64,000 nt of DNA from CADEDH01 sp039029735 (GTDB lineage: Bacteria > Actinomycetota > Acidimicrobiia > Acidimicrobiales > SZUA-35): positions 9,035 through 73,034 of the forward strand of contig JBCCFL010000030.1 in NCBI GenBank assembly GCA_039029735.1. The letters run 5' to 3'. This document shows positions 32,873 to 41,089 of this stretch, one piece after another. The notes beneath the pieces are model-generated. The model was not told where the DNA came from. It was given only the letters and a program-made list of their open reading frames with translations, and did not search any database. Position numbers and translations under genes: made by a program. Positions within the stretch are counted from its first letter, which is position 1, and the number at the start of each line of letters is the position of its first letter.

Positions 32873-33640
32873 ATGGACGCCGACAGGGTAGTACCAGGGC
32901 CACAGGGAACTCGATTTCCTCAGATCCACCATCGACACGAGGTGGGCTCGACCAACGCATTGCTGCTCGATGAGGCCCGGAACGGGGCAGCGGAGGGCCT
33001 CGTGCTGGTGACTGACCACCAAACGGCGGGCCGGGGCCGCCAGCAGCGAACCTGGCACGATGAGCCCGGTACGGCCATGTTGATCTCGATCCTCACCAGG
33101 CCGCGCGAGCCGCTCGTACCGCTGATGCCCTTCATCGCCGGGCTGTCGGTGACCGACGCCGTGGCGGAGGCGAGCGGCCGAGCTGGGGCGGCGATGCTGA
33201 AGTGGCCCAACGACGTGCTCGTTCCCGACCACGGCAACCGCAAGCTCTGCGGCATCCTGTGCGAGGCCACCACCACACCTGGTGCAGGATCGGTCGCGGT
33301 GGTCGCCGGGATCGGGCTCAACCTGCGGCCTCAGCAGGGAGTACCGGCCGAGGTCACGGCCAAGGCGGTCACGATGGCCGAGCTCGGCGCACCAACCGAG
33401 CGCTGGACGATGGTCGACGCGCTCCTCCGGGCCATGGACCGCTGGCTCAGCTCCAGCGCCGCCGGCGTGCTCGGCGAGTACCGCCGCCGCTGCATCACGA
33501 TCGGTCGGTCGGTCCGGTTCGCGACGGCGACGTCGACGGTGGAGGGCGTGGCCGAGGCGGTGGCCGACGACGGGGGCCTGGTGGTGGTGGGGGAGCACGG
33601 CACCGCCACCCTCGTGGCTGGCGACGCCCACCACGTGTGA
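32873..33640 (+). CDS. birA: Biotin-[acetyl-CoA carboxylase] ligase
   Basis: Monofunctional biotin protein ligase (255 residues), which activates biotin with ATP and attaches it to the carrier lysine of acyl-CoA carboxylase. Motifs: VGSTN, the biotin/ATP loop GRGRQQRTWHDEPG, LKWPNDVLV and KLCGILCE, plus the C-terminal beta domain. No N-terminal helix-turn-helix, so no repressor role. Its divergent neighbour encodes its very substrate. The longer frame to 32786 would lie inside that gene; the ATG at 32873 is chosen. Confidence 0.92.
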   Translation: MDADRVVPGPQGTRFPQIHHRHEVGSTNALLLDEARNGAAEGLVLVTDHQTAGRGRQQRTWHDEPGTAMLISILTRPREPLVPLMPFIAGLSVTDAVAEASGRAGAAMLKWPNDVLVPDHGNRKLCGILCEATTTPGAGSVAVVAGIGLNLRPQQGVPAEVTAKAVTMAELGAPTERWTMVDALLRAMDRWLSSSAAGVLGEYRRRCITIGRSVRFATATSTVEGVAEAVADDGGLVVVGEHGTATLVAGDAHHV

Positions 33641-33734
33641 GCCGCCGCTCGGCGCCCAGCTGAGCCGGCTGGACCATCGATCGGGTCGAAGCGACCATCA
33701 ACGGGCCTGGTGAGGCGCCGATGGCCAGAGGGTC

Positions 33735-35429
33735 ATGGGCGGATCTCTCGACTGTGGCCGCGCCCAGGCGGGCGGGGCCTCGCTGGCGTACCGGTTGTCG
33801 GCGGCGGCCGCCCCGGCGGCGCTCGTGGTGGCACTGGTGGCCTTGGCGGTGGTGGCATGGCCGGCGCCATCCGCCTCAACGCTCACCGAGCCGGACGCAT
33901 CAGCGGAGGGGCTCCAGTCGGGTTCGTCGCTGCCGAGCAGCACCACGACCACCACCGGCTCCACCACGAGCTCCAGTGGCTCATCGAGCACGTCCGCACC
34001 GTCCACGTCCACGTCGTCGCCGAGCTCGACGTCGGCGCCGACATCGAGCAGCACGTCAACGCCGGTTTCCTCAACCACCGTTGTGGTCACCACGACACCG
34101 ACCGCCGAGGGCGGAACCACCCCTGACGGCGCCCCTGTGGGGGTCGACGGCGGATCCACGCTCGTCGACCCGCTCGTCGATGAGGGCCCAGCCGAACCGC
34201 CACCGGAAACCGACGCCACCGTGCCGCCCCGCGGCGGATACAACAATCAGCCCGAATTCCTCGTGACCGAGATCCTCTGGAGCAACGTGCGGGCAGCCGA
34301 GGCCAAAGTGGAGGCAGCCGAAGCGGAGCTGGCCACGGCGATCGGTGAGGTACGCGGTGCCCGCCGTCGCCTCAAGGCGCTTACCTTCCGGCGAGCCGAG
34401 CTCGACGAGCGCAACGCCGAGACCCTGGCGGCGCTCGATCAAGCGGCGGTCGACCTCACCGAGCGAGCGGTGTCGGCATTCGTCGCCAACGACGAGGTGG
34501 AGTTGCAGGTGCTCCGCAACGTGCACGTGGCCAGTCAGGACGGGATCCTCGAGGCCCAGACTCGGGCCCGTCTCGTCGACGCAGCCCTCGACGCCGACGA
34601 CGCCGCGCTGAACCGCTACCGCGAGATCCGAAGCCAACTGGAGGGTGAAGTACTCACCGTGGTGGACGACACCCGCCTCGTGGAGCGGCGCTTGGCCGCG
34701 GCCAACGAACGCTCGGACGAGGCTGAGGAGCGCCGAGCCGTTGCCGAGGCCGAGGCCGAGGTGTTCCGGGCCGGCAGCGTGGTGCACATCCCGAACATGG
34801 TCTTCCCGATCCTCCCGCCCTACGACACGCCTCTCATCGATTCGTGGGGATTCCCCCGCATGCCGGGCACGCCCGACGAGCACTGGCACGAGGGCATCGA
34901 CCTGTTCGCGCCGTCGGGCGCTCCGCTGGTCGCCGCCGAACGTGGCGTGATCACGCGGATCAACACCGGACGTCTCGGCGGCCTCACCTTCTGGCTCCGA
35001 GGCGAGTCCGGGGCCGACTGGTACTACGCCCACCTGCTGGCCTACGCCGAGGGCCTCCAGGTCGGGCAGGTGGTCGAGGCGGGCCAGGTGGTCGGCTACG
35101 TCGGCAACACCGGCAACGCCATCTTCACGCCACCGCACCTGCATCTCCAGCTCCACCCCGGTGGTGGGCCGCCGGTCAATCCGTTTCCCGTGATGGCGGT
35201 GGCCGAGGAGCGGAGCCGCCTCGCGATCGAAAGTCCGCCGCAGGCAACCGGGCCCGACGAGCTGATGATGGTGGCTGGTGGTGAGGCCCGGATCGGTGCC
35301 ACCGAGGCCGGCCTAGTCGGTGAAGGCCGCCCACCGACGGTGACGACGCTCGACCGTGACGGAGAGCCCGAACAGCTTCGTCATCAGCTCGGAGGTGAGG
35401 GTGGCCTCGATGGGGCCAGCGGCGAGTGA
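33735..35429 (+). CDS. Coiled-coil M23-family peptidase
   Basis: Exported 564-residue protein: signal anchor (AAPAALVVALVALAVVAW), a Ser/Thr-rich stalk of about 70 residues, a coiled coil (about 180-345, rich in Ala/Glu/Arg heptads) and a C-terminal M23 (LytM) domain. The zinc site is visible: first His and Asp in HWHEGIDLFAPSG, and the HLHLQLHP motif. It is likely a peptidoglycan endopeptidase or an activator of one, acting in cell division or growth like coiled-coil LytM proteins. The last ~39 codons overlap the 3' end of the convergent ABC ATPase gene. Confidence 0.85.
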   Translation: MGGSLDCGRAQAGGASLAYRLSAAAAPAALVVALVALAVVAWPAPSASTLTEPDASAEGLQSGSSLPSSTTTTTGSTTSSSGSSSTSAPSTSTSSPSSTSAPTSSSTSTPVSSTTVVVTTTPTAEGGTTPDGAPVGVDGGSTLVDPLVDEGPAEPPPETDATVPPRGGYNNQPEFLVTEILWSNVRAAEAKVEAAEAELATAIGEVRGARRRLKALTFRRAELDERNAETLAALDQAAVDLTERAVSAFVANDEVELQVLRNVHVASQDGILEAQTRARLVDAALDADDAALNRYREIRSQLEGEVLTVVDDTRLVERRLAAANERSDEAEERRAVAEAEAEVFRAGSVVHIPNMVFPILPPYDTPLIDSWGFPRMPGTPDEHWHEGIDLFAPSGAPLVAAERGVITRINTGRLGGLTFWLRGESGADWYYAHLLAYAEGLQVGQVVEAGQVVGYVGNTGNAIFTPPHLHLQLHPGGGPPVNPFPVMAVAEERSRLAIESPPQATGPDELMMVAGGEARIGATEAGLVGEGRPPTVTTLDRDGEPEQLRHQLGGEGGLDGASGE

Positions 35430-36116
35430 GCGGCCATCGGCGATCGCCATGAGATGGGTGGCCGACGACGGGATGTCTTCCACCCGGTGGGTCACCAGCA
35501 CTGACGGCGGCGATGTCTGGTCAGCCGCCAGGGCGTCGAGCACTCCGACCAGTTCCTCGCGCCCGCCGAAGTCGAGCCCGGCGGTCGGTTCGTCGAGCAG
35601 CACCAGCTCCGGGTGCGGCATGAGCGCCCGGGCCAGAAGCACACGCTGGCGCTCCCCGCTCGACAGCGTGGCGAAGGTACGCGGACCGTAGCCCGCCAGC
35701 CGTACCTGGCTGAGCAGATCGTTGGCCCGGGCGCGGTCGGCGTCGGTATAGGTGTGCCACCACGGCTCCAGCGCTCCGTAGCGGCCGCACTGCACGATCT
35801 CTGCTGCCGTGAGCCGCTCCCGCAGCTGGGCGGCGAGCGCAGCCGATGACAGGCCGATCCTGGCCTTGAGGGGGCGGATGTCGACCCGGCCCAGCTCGTG
35901 GCCGAGCACGGTGACCCGTCCCCGGCTGGGGTGCAGGTGCAGGCTCGCCACCCGCAGCGTGGTGGACTTGCCGCCGCCGTTGGGGCCGAGGAGCACCCAG
36001 TGTTCGCCTCGCTGAATCGTCCAGTCGACACCCTCCAGGATGTCCCGGCCGTCGATCGTGACCCCAACGGAGTCGAGCGCCAGCACCGGTGTCGAGGTCA
36101 ATTCGGTACCTGTCAC
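35313..36116 (-). CDS. ABC transporter ATPase, single gene
   Basis: ABC ATPase of 267 residues with Walker A (LLGPNGGGKSTTLR), Q-loop region, signature LSSGERQRVLLARAL, Walker B (LVLLDEPTAGLDF) and switch His (LVTHRVEDIP). The pattern resembles the ModF/molybdate- or iron-type uptake ATPases rather than exporters. No permease gene is adjacent, so partner and substrate are unknown. The GTG start at 36116 is preferred, since the upstream frame runs antisense through the CNNM gene. Its 3' end overlaps the M23 peptidase by 117 bp tail-to-tail. Confidence 0.85.
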   Translation of the reverse strand: MTGTELTSTPVLALDSVGVTIDGRDILEGVDWTIQRGEHWVLLGPNGGGKSTTLRVASLHLHPSRGRVTVLGHELGRVDIRPLKARIGLSSAALAAQLRERLTAAEIVQCGRYGALEPWWHTYTDADRARANDLLSQVRLAGYGPRTFATLSSGERQRVLLARALMPHPELVLLDEPTAGLDFGGREELVGVLDALAADQTSPPSVLVTHRVEDIPSSATHLMAIADGRSLAAGPIEATLTSELMTKLFGLSVTVERRHRRWAAFTD

Positions 36117-36147
36117 GAGGAGTAGAGTGGAGCCCGGTTCAGCGCCT

Positions 36148-37437
36148 ATGTCAATCCTCGTCGGTTCTCTCATCATTGTTGCGCTGGTGCTCGCCACGGC
36201 GTTCTTCGTCGCCGTCGAATTTTCGCTGATCGCCGCCGACCGCCAGCGCCTCGACGCTGCGGCAGCCGGCGGCAGCGTGACAGCCCGGTCTGCGGTTCGG
36301 GCCCTGCGGAAGCTGTCGTTCCATCTGTCGGGCGCGCAGCTCGGTATCACGCTGGTGAGTCTCGTGATCGGGTTCGTGGCCGAACCCGTGATCGGGGCCG
36401 GACTCCTCCAGCCCGTGCTCGGCGACCTGATCGAGCCGGGGTCCACCGCCTCGGTGGTGATCTCGCTACTGCTGGCCACCACCTTCCAGATGGTGGTCGG
36501 CGAGCTGATCCCGAAGAACATCGCCATCACCCACCCCGACGTCACCGCCCGCACGCTCGCTCCCGCTGCGCTCGTCGTCGACGCCGTGTTCAGCCCGGTG
36601 ATCTTCCTCTTCAACGGCGCCGCCAACTGGTTCCTGCGCCGTGTTGGCGTGGAGCCCAAGGAGGAGATGGATGCCCACCGTTCGCTCGACGAGATCAGCT
36701 ACCTGATCCACAGCAGCGGCGACTCGGGCGCCCTCGACCCCGAATCGCACTCGCTGTTGACGCGCACACTGCGCTTCGGCCGCAAGACGGTGGCCGACGC
36801 CCTCACACCGCGGGTTCACGTGGCGGCTGTGGAATCGACGGCCACGGTGGCCGATCTCGCCGCCGAGATCGCCCGCACCCGCCACAGCCGCTACCCGGTG
36901 ATCAACGGCGACCTCGACCACATTCGCGGCATCGTGACCCTCGCGTCGGTGTTCGACACCCCGGTCGGGATGCGGGCCGATGTGCCTGTCACCACGGTGA
37001 TGCACCAGCCGCTCGTCGTGCCCGAGACCCGCGATCTCGCCGACCTGCTGGACGACTTCCGGGCCGCCTCGGTGCAGATGGCGGTCGTGATCGACGAACA
37101 CGGCGGCACCGCCGGCATCCTCACGCTGGAGGACGTGCTCGAGGAGCTCGTCGGCGACGTCGACGACGAGCACGACGACACCCAGACCCTTACCGCCGGG
37201 GTGGGGGAGGGGGTGGTGGTCGTGGCCGGCACCCTCCACATCGACGAGGTGGACGACCTCGTCGACCTGACGATCCCCCACGGGGACTACGAGACCATCG
37301 CCGGGTTCGTGTTGGCCGAGATGGGGCGTATCCCCACCGTCGGCGACGCCATCGTGTTCAGGGGCTGGACGATCGAGGTGGCCGAGATGGACGGGCTGCG
37401 TATCGCCTCGCTCCAGCTTGAGGCTCCGGACCGATGA
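36148..37437 (+). CDS. CNNM/HlyC-CorC family transporter-like protein
   Basis: Membrane protein of 429 residues with an N-terminal DUF21/CNNM domain (helices in ILVGSLIIVALVLATAFFVA, LGITLVSLVIGFVAEPVIG, SVVISLLLATTFQMVVGELI), two cytoplasmic CBS domains (about 215-340) with MAVVIDEHGGTAGILTLEDVLEELVG, and a C-terminal CorC/HlyC domain. Members are linked to Mg2+ or Co2+ efflux and homeostasis. It overlaps the next gene by 4 nt, forming a pair of paralogues, typical of this family. Confidence 0.9.
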   Translation: MSILVGSLIIVALVLATAFFVAVEFSLIAADRQRLDAAAAGGSVTARSAVRALRKLSFHLSGAQLGITLVSLVIGFVAEPVIGAGLLQPVLGDLIEPGSTASVVISLLLATTFQMVVGELIPKNIAITHPDVTARTLAPAALVVDAVFSPVIFLFNGAANWFLRRVGVEPKEEMDAHRSLDEISYLIHSSGDSGALDPESHSLLTRTLRFGRKTVADALTPRVHVAAVESTATVADLAAEIARTRHSRYPVINGDLDHIRGIVTLASVFDTPVGMRADVPVTTVMHQPLVVPETRDLADLLDDFRAASVQMAVVIDEHGGTAGILTLEDVLEELVGDVDDEHDDTQTLTAGVGEGVVVVAGTLHIDEVDDLVDLTIPHGDYETIAGFVLAEMGRIPTVGDAIVFRGWTIEVAEMDGLRIASLQLEAPDR

Positions 37438-38558
37438 GCACCCGCTGGGTCGCCTTCGCCGGTGGCGTCTCACTCGGCATCCTCGCCACCGACGAGCCGC
37501 TCGCCACCACCACGATCGTGTGGTACTTCGTGGCCGCGGCGGTGATGATCGGTTTCAACGCCTTCTTCGTTGCCTACGAGTTCGCCATCGTCGCAGCTCG
37601 CCGGTCGTCGTTCCTGGGCCCCGACCAGGCCGAGCGGCGCACCTCGGCCGCCGCGCTGGCCGCCATGTCGGATCTATCGACCCAGCTGGCCGGTGCCCAA
37701 CTGGGTATCACGATGACGTCGCTCATCGCCGGGTTCGTCGGCGAGCCGGCCTTCGAGGCGGTCGTGGAGAACATCCTCGGCAGCTCGTTCTCGCCCGAGA
37801 TAACCCGGGCGATCGGGATCTCCTCTGCCCTGGCCGTGATCGGGTTCATCCACCTCGTGTTCGGGGAGATGGTGCCCAAGAACCTGGCGCTGGCCGCGCC
37901 CGAGGGCACGCTGCGAGGCTTGGTGCTGCCCTATCGCGGCTACCTCACGGTGTTCCGGCCCTTCATCAGGGTGCTGAACGGGTTGGCCAACCTCGGTTGC
38001 CGGCTGGTGGGCGTCGAGCCCCGCGACGAGTTGGTCACCGTGCACTCCGCCTCCGAGCTGGCGGCGATGATCCGCCACTCCCGCGAGGAAGGGTCGATCG
38101 AACACGACGATGCCGAGCGACTGTCGGGGGCGCTCCAGTTCGCCGAGCGTCGTGTGGGCGAGGTGGCGATACCGCTCGCTGAGGTACCAACCCTGCGGAT
38201 CGGCTCGACCACGGCCCAGGCGGAGCGAATCGTGGCTGCCTCGGGCATCGAGCGCATCCCGATCGTCGGATCGGAGCAGGATCGGCCACTCGTCGGCTAC
38301 ATCCACGCCCGCGACCTCCTCGGCGTCGACCCGGAGCGGCGCCTGTCACCGCTTCCCCTCCAGCTCATCCGCAACATGGCCATTGTGCGCAGCGACCGCT
38401 CCCTGGGTGATGTGTTGCGCACGATGCGCCGGGTGAAGCGTCAGCTCGCCGTGGTGGTTGACGACGGCAACGCCGTCGGCATCATCTCGGTGGAGGATCT
38501 GATCGGGGCGCTCCTCGCCCCGACAACGCGGCCGGAGGTCGACGCCAACCCCGGCTGA
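37434..38558 (+). CDS. CNNM/CBS-domain membrane protein, shorter paralogue
   Basis: Second CNNM/DUF21 protein (374 residues) with helices around TIVWYFVAAAVMIGFNAFF and LGITMTSLIAGFVGEPAFE, the motif HLVFGEMVPKNLAL, and two CBS domains with ending VVVDDGNAVGIISVEDLIGAL. It lacks the C-terminal CorC/HlyC domain that its neighbour has. The two genes overlap by 4 nt and may form a heteromeric complex. Metal specificity is unknown. Confidence 0.9.
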   Translation: MSTRWVAFAGGVSLGILATDEPLATTTIVWYFVAAAVMIGFNAFFVAYEFAIVAARRSSFLGPDQAERRTSAAALAAMSDLSTQLAGAQLGITMTSLIAGFVGEPAFEAVVENILGSSFSPEITRAIGISSALAVIGFIHLVFGEMVPKNLALAAPEGTLRGLVLPYRGYLTVFRPFIRVLNGLANLGCRLVGVEPRDELVTVHSASELAAMIRHSREEGSIEHDDAERLSGALQFAERRVGEVAIPLAEVPTLRIGSTTAQAERIVAASGIERIPIVGSEQDRPLVGYIHARDLLGVDPERRLSPLPLQLIRNMAIVRSDRSLGDVLRTMRRVKRQLAVVVDDGNAVGIISVEDLIGALLAPTTRPEVDANPG

Positions 38559-38582
38559 GTGCGGGTGTTCGTCATCGTTTGT

Positions 38583-38588
38583 TAACAT
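38583..38588 (+). promoter_or_regulatory. -10 box of a probable leaderless transcript (M23 peptidase)
   Basis: TAACAT ends 8 nt before the GTG at 38597; this favours GTG 38597 over an in-frame TTG at 38579. Confidence 0.5.
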
Positions 38589-38596
38589 TGCCCGCT

Positions 38597-39676
38597 GTGC
38601 TCCCAGCACGACGAACCATCGCGGTCGCCCTCGTAGCCACCATCACCTGGCTCGGATCAGACCTTCCGGTTGCCGAATCCACAACCGTGTCGCTGCGCGG
38701 TCGCGCCTCGGTGGCGCAAGTCGTGGAACGGCAGAGCCTCGGCTCGGCCGAGATGAACGTCGAGGAGATCCAGCTCCAGATCGAGGTGACCACCAAGGAG
38801 CTGCGGGCCGCCACTGATCTCGACGAGCGCCTGGCTCGCGGCGTCGAGTTGGCTGCGGTGGCCACCGAAGAACTCGAGGCCGAGACGGGGGTGGTGGCCA
38901 CCGAGACCCTGAAGAATGCCATCGAGGGCTACCGCCACGGCGAGACGCCCCAGGGCATCTTGTCGTCGGCCGATCTCACCGCCAGCATGCGGGCCACGGC
39001 CCTGGGCGGCGCCGCTGTCAGCGCCGACACCGAGAGCTTCGACGTGTACCGCGACCTCCGCAAGGATCTCGAGATCGAGCAGGCCGAGCTCGAACAGCGG
39101 CGAGCGCAGTCGCAGCAGGCGGCTGCCGCCCGGGTCAGCCTCGAATCACGGCTCGCTGCTCAGCTCGACCGCTTCGCTGAGTTGGAGGAGCAGCGGCTGC
39201 AGCGCCAGGCCGCCCAGGTCACCGTGCAGGCGGCCAACCGGGCCCAGGCCCGAGGGCGCAAGCAGGGGTTCTACCTCGACACGTGCCCGGTGAACGGGCC
39301 ACATGAATTCATCGACTCGTGGGGCTTCGCCCGCTCTGGTGGCCGCCGACACAAGGGCGTCGACATCCTCGCCGTGACCGGCACGCCCGTGGTGGCGCCG
39401 GTGGCCGGTCGGGTGGAGCACTTCTCGAACTCGGTCGGTGGTCGCTCGTTCCGGCTCTTCGACCTGAACGGCAACTACTACTACGGCACCCACCTCTCCG
39501 GCTTCGCCAAGGACGGCGACGTGCGGGCCGGCGAGGTGATCGGCTACGTGGGCGACGACGGCAACGCCGCCGGTATCCCCCACCTTCACTTCGAGATCCA
39601 CCCCGGCGGCCGGGGCAACCCGATCAACCCGTTCATCGACTCAGCCGCCGTCTGCTCAGGCGAGATCTACACCTAG
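38597..39676 (+). CDS. Coiled-coil M23-family peptidase
   Basis: Exported 359-residue protein with a signal peptide (RRTIAVALVATITWLGSDLPVA), a coiled coil of about 200 residues (for example VEEIQLQIEVTTKELRAA and LEIEQAELEQRRAQSQQ) and a C-terminal LytM/M23 domain. The zinc ligands are in RRHKGVDILAVTGTP (His, Asp) and PHLHFEIHP. It is a probable peptidoglycan endopeptidase and the second of this architecture here. Both share the unusual phrase IDSWGF before the catalytic domain, so they are paralogues with probably related tasks. Confidence 0.88.
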   Translation: MLPARRTIAVALVATITWLGSDLPVAESTTVSLRGRASVAQVVERQSLGSAEMNVEEIQLQIEVTTKELRAATDLDERLARGVELAAVATEELEAETGVVATETLKNAIEGYRHGETPQGILSSADLTASMRATALGGAAVSADTESFDVYRDLRKDLEIEQAELEQRRAQSQQAAAARVSLESRLAAQLDRFAELEEQRLQRQAAQVTVQAANRAQARGRKQGFYLDTCPVNGPHEFIDSWGFARSGGRRHKGVDILAVTGTPVVAPVAGRVEHFSNSVGGRSFRLFDLNGNYYYGTHLSGFAKDGDVRAGEVIGYVGDDGNAAGIPHLHFEIHPGGRGNPINPFIDSAAVCSGEIYT

Positions 39677-39688
39677 CTGTCGCCCCCA

Positions 39689-39921
39689 CTCCTTCACCGA
39701 GCGCGACGCCGGAGAGTTCGCCGTTGGCGAACTCGGGAAGGGGCGGCTCCGACGCCCCGCCGGCTGCTCCTTCACCGGGCGCGACGCCGGAGAGTTCGCC
39801 GTTGGCGAACCCGGGAAGGGGTGCTTCCGGCGCCCCGCCGCCTGCTCCTTCACCGAGCGCGACGCCGGAGAGTTCGCCGCCGCGAACTCGGGAAGGGGCG
39901 GCTCCGACGCCCCGACGTCGT
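39689..39921. repeat. Three tandem 78-bp repeats with hairpins
   Basis: Units begin at 39689, 39767 and 39845 (period exactly 78 bp, third copy 1 nt shorter). Each contains an inverted repeat: 9-bp stem GAGTTCGCC/GGCGAACTC with loop GTT in copy 1 (39714-39734), one mismatch in copy 2, an 8-bp stem in copy 3, always followed by GGGAAGGGG. The copies differ at several bases, so they are not an assembly echo. Open frames run through on both strands, but none has a credible start; I treat it as a non-coding repeat element. Confidence 0.85.
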
Positions 39922-39974
39922 CCACCAAACGCCCACCGTGGTGGCCGGCCTTCGGCTGGGCTGTCGACTACACC

Positions 39975-40274
39975 GTGAGCGTGGCCGACGACGAGATCGA
40001 CGAACGGTTCGGGTGGGCGAAGGACCTCGCTGGCCAAGCAAGCGAGCAGGCGCTGACCGAGGGCGCCGTGTCCTCGGTCGAAGTCGCCGGTGACGCCGCC
40101 GCCAGCGGCTGCAGCGCCGCCGTGGGCGATGGCTGTGGTGGCTGCGGGCTCGATGCGGGGTGCATGATTGCCTTGGTCAGTGCGGTGGTGTGCGCCGCGC
40201 TGGTGATCGGGTCGACGCTGCTGGGCGCCTCGCTCAGGCCCCGATCGAGTGGTACCCGCCGTCGACGTGGATGA
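39975..40274 (+). CDS. Small Cys-rich membrane protein (uncertain)
   Basis: A 99-codon frame with an acidic, helical N-terminal half, a Cys/Gly cluster (SGCSAAVGDGCGGCGLDAGC, five Cys... four closely spaced) and one membrane helix (MIALVSAVVCAALVIGSTLL). No family recognised and no ribosome-binding site before the GTG. It overlaps the 3' end of fabI by 41 bp in the opposite direction. The membrane pattern makes it plausible; it may instead be non-coding. Confidence 0.4.
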   Translation: MSVADDEIDERFGWAKDLAGQASEQALTEGAVSSVEVAGDAAASGCSAAVGDGCGGCGLDAGCMIALVSAVVCAALVIGSTLLGASLRPRSSGTRRRRG

Positions 40275-41001
40275 TCGAGCCGGTGGTCTGGTCGAACCAA
40301 TCCGACAGCAGGGCCACGCACGCCTTCGACACGCCCTCGGCGTTGGTCACGTCCCAGCCCAGTGGAGCCCGCTTCACCCATTCGTCCTCGAAGGCGGCGA
40401 AACCGGGGATCGACTTGGCGGCGATCGTCTTCATCGGCCCGGCCGCCACGAGGTTCGACCGGATTCCCTGAGGCCCGAGTTCGCGGGCGAGATAGCGGTT
40501 CAGTGACTCCATCGCTGCCTTCGCCACGCCCATCCAGTTGTAGGCCGGCCATGAGACCGTGGCATCGAAGGTGAGACCCACGAGCGAGCCGCCGTCGGTC
40601 ATCAGCGGCGTGACCACGTCGGCCAGCGCCCGCAACGAGTAGGCGGAGGTCTGGACCGCCACCGACACGTCGTTCCAATCCGGGGCCCAGAAGTCGTCTC
40701 CGAGGCACGTCTCAGGGGCGAACCCGATGGCGTGGAGGGCACCGTCCACGCGGCCCCAATTCTCCGACAGCGTGTCGCGCAGCGCAGCGCAGTGCTCGGG
40801 ATCGTTGATGTCGAGCTCGTAGACCTCCGGCATCTCGTCGAGCTTCTTGGCGGTGCGCTGGGTGAGCCGCATGCCCCGGCCGAAGCCCGTCAGGGCAACG
40901 GTGGCCCCTTCGCGCTGCGCTCGTTGCGCCACGCCGAAGGCCAGCGAGTCGTCGGTGAGCACACCGGTGATCAACAGGTTCTTTCCTTGGAGGATTGCCA
41001 C
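40234..41001 (-). CDS. fabI: Enoyl-[acyl-carrier-protein] reductase (NADH)
   Basis: Short-chain dehydrogenase of the FabI/InhA class (255 residues), which reduces the trans-2-enoyl group in the last step of fatty-acid elongation. It has the cofactor motif ITGVLTDDSLAFGVA, the InhA-type active-site Tyr and Lys spaced Y-x6-K (YNWMGVAKAAMES), a preceding Phe-Ala pair (IGFAPE) and the C-terminal THVDGG-like IHVDGGY. The GTG start is preceded by a TAGTCT box. It is divergent from mshC, 88 bp apart. Confidence 0.93.
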   Translation of the reverse strand: MAILQGKNLLITGVLTDDSLAFGVAQRAQREGATVALTGFGRGMRLTQRTAKKLDEMPEVYELDINDPEHCAALRDTLSENWGRVDGALHAIGFAPETCLGDDFWAPDWNDVSVAVQTSAYSLRALADVVTPLMTDGGSLVGLTFDATVSWPAYNWMGVAKAAMESLNRYLARELGPQGIRSNLVAAGPMKTIAAKSIPGFAAFEDEWVKRAPLGWDVTNAEGVSKACVALLSDWFDQTTGSIIHVDGGYHSIGA

Positions 41002-41009
41002 GACTGGTC

Positions 41010-41015
41010 AGACTA
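41010..41015 (-). promoter_or_regulatory. -10 box of a probable leaderless transcript (fabI)
   Basis: Read on the minus strand, TAGTCT ends 8 nt before the GTG at 41001. Confidence 0.5.
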
Positions 41016-41075
41016 CGGCCACGTCATCGTGGTTACCCGGACGGGTCGCTTGTGGGGCGCCGGAGCCGAGCGCAC

Positions 41076-41081
41076 TAGTGT
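41076..41081 (+). promoter_or_regulatory. -10 box of a probable leaderless transcript (mshC)
   Basis: TAGTGT ends 8 nt before the GTG at 41090, with no ribosome-binding site between. Confidence 0.5.
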
Positions 41082-41089
41082 CGAGCGTT

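Noticed and set aside
39689..39921. CRISPR-like array
   Set aside because: The whole 78-bp unit repeats with no unique spacers, and no cas genes are present.
39633..40037. Open frames through the 78-bp repeats on both strands
   Set aside because: No credible start or ribosome-binding site; the period is a multiple of three, which keeps frames open by itself; hairpins point to a non-coding element.
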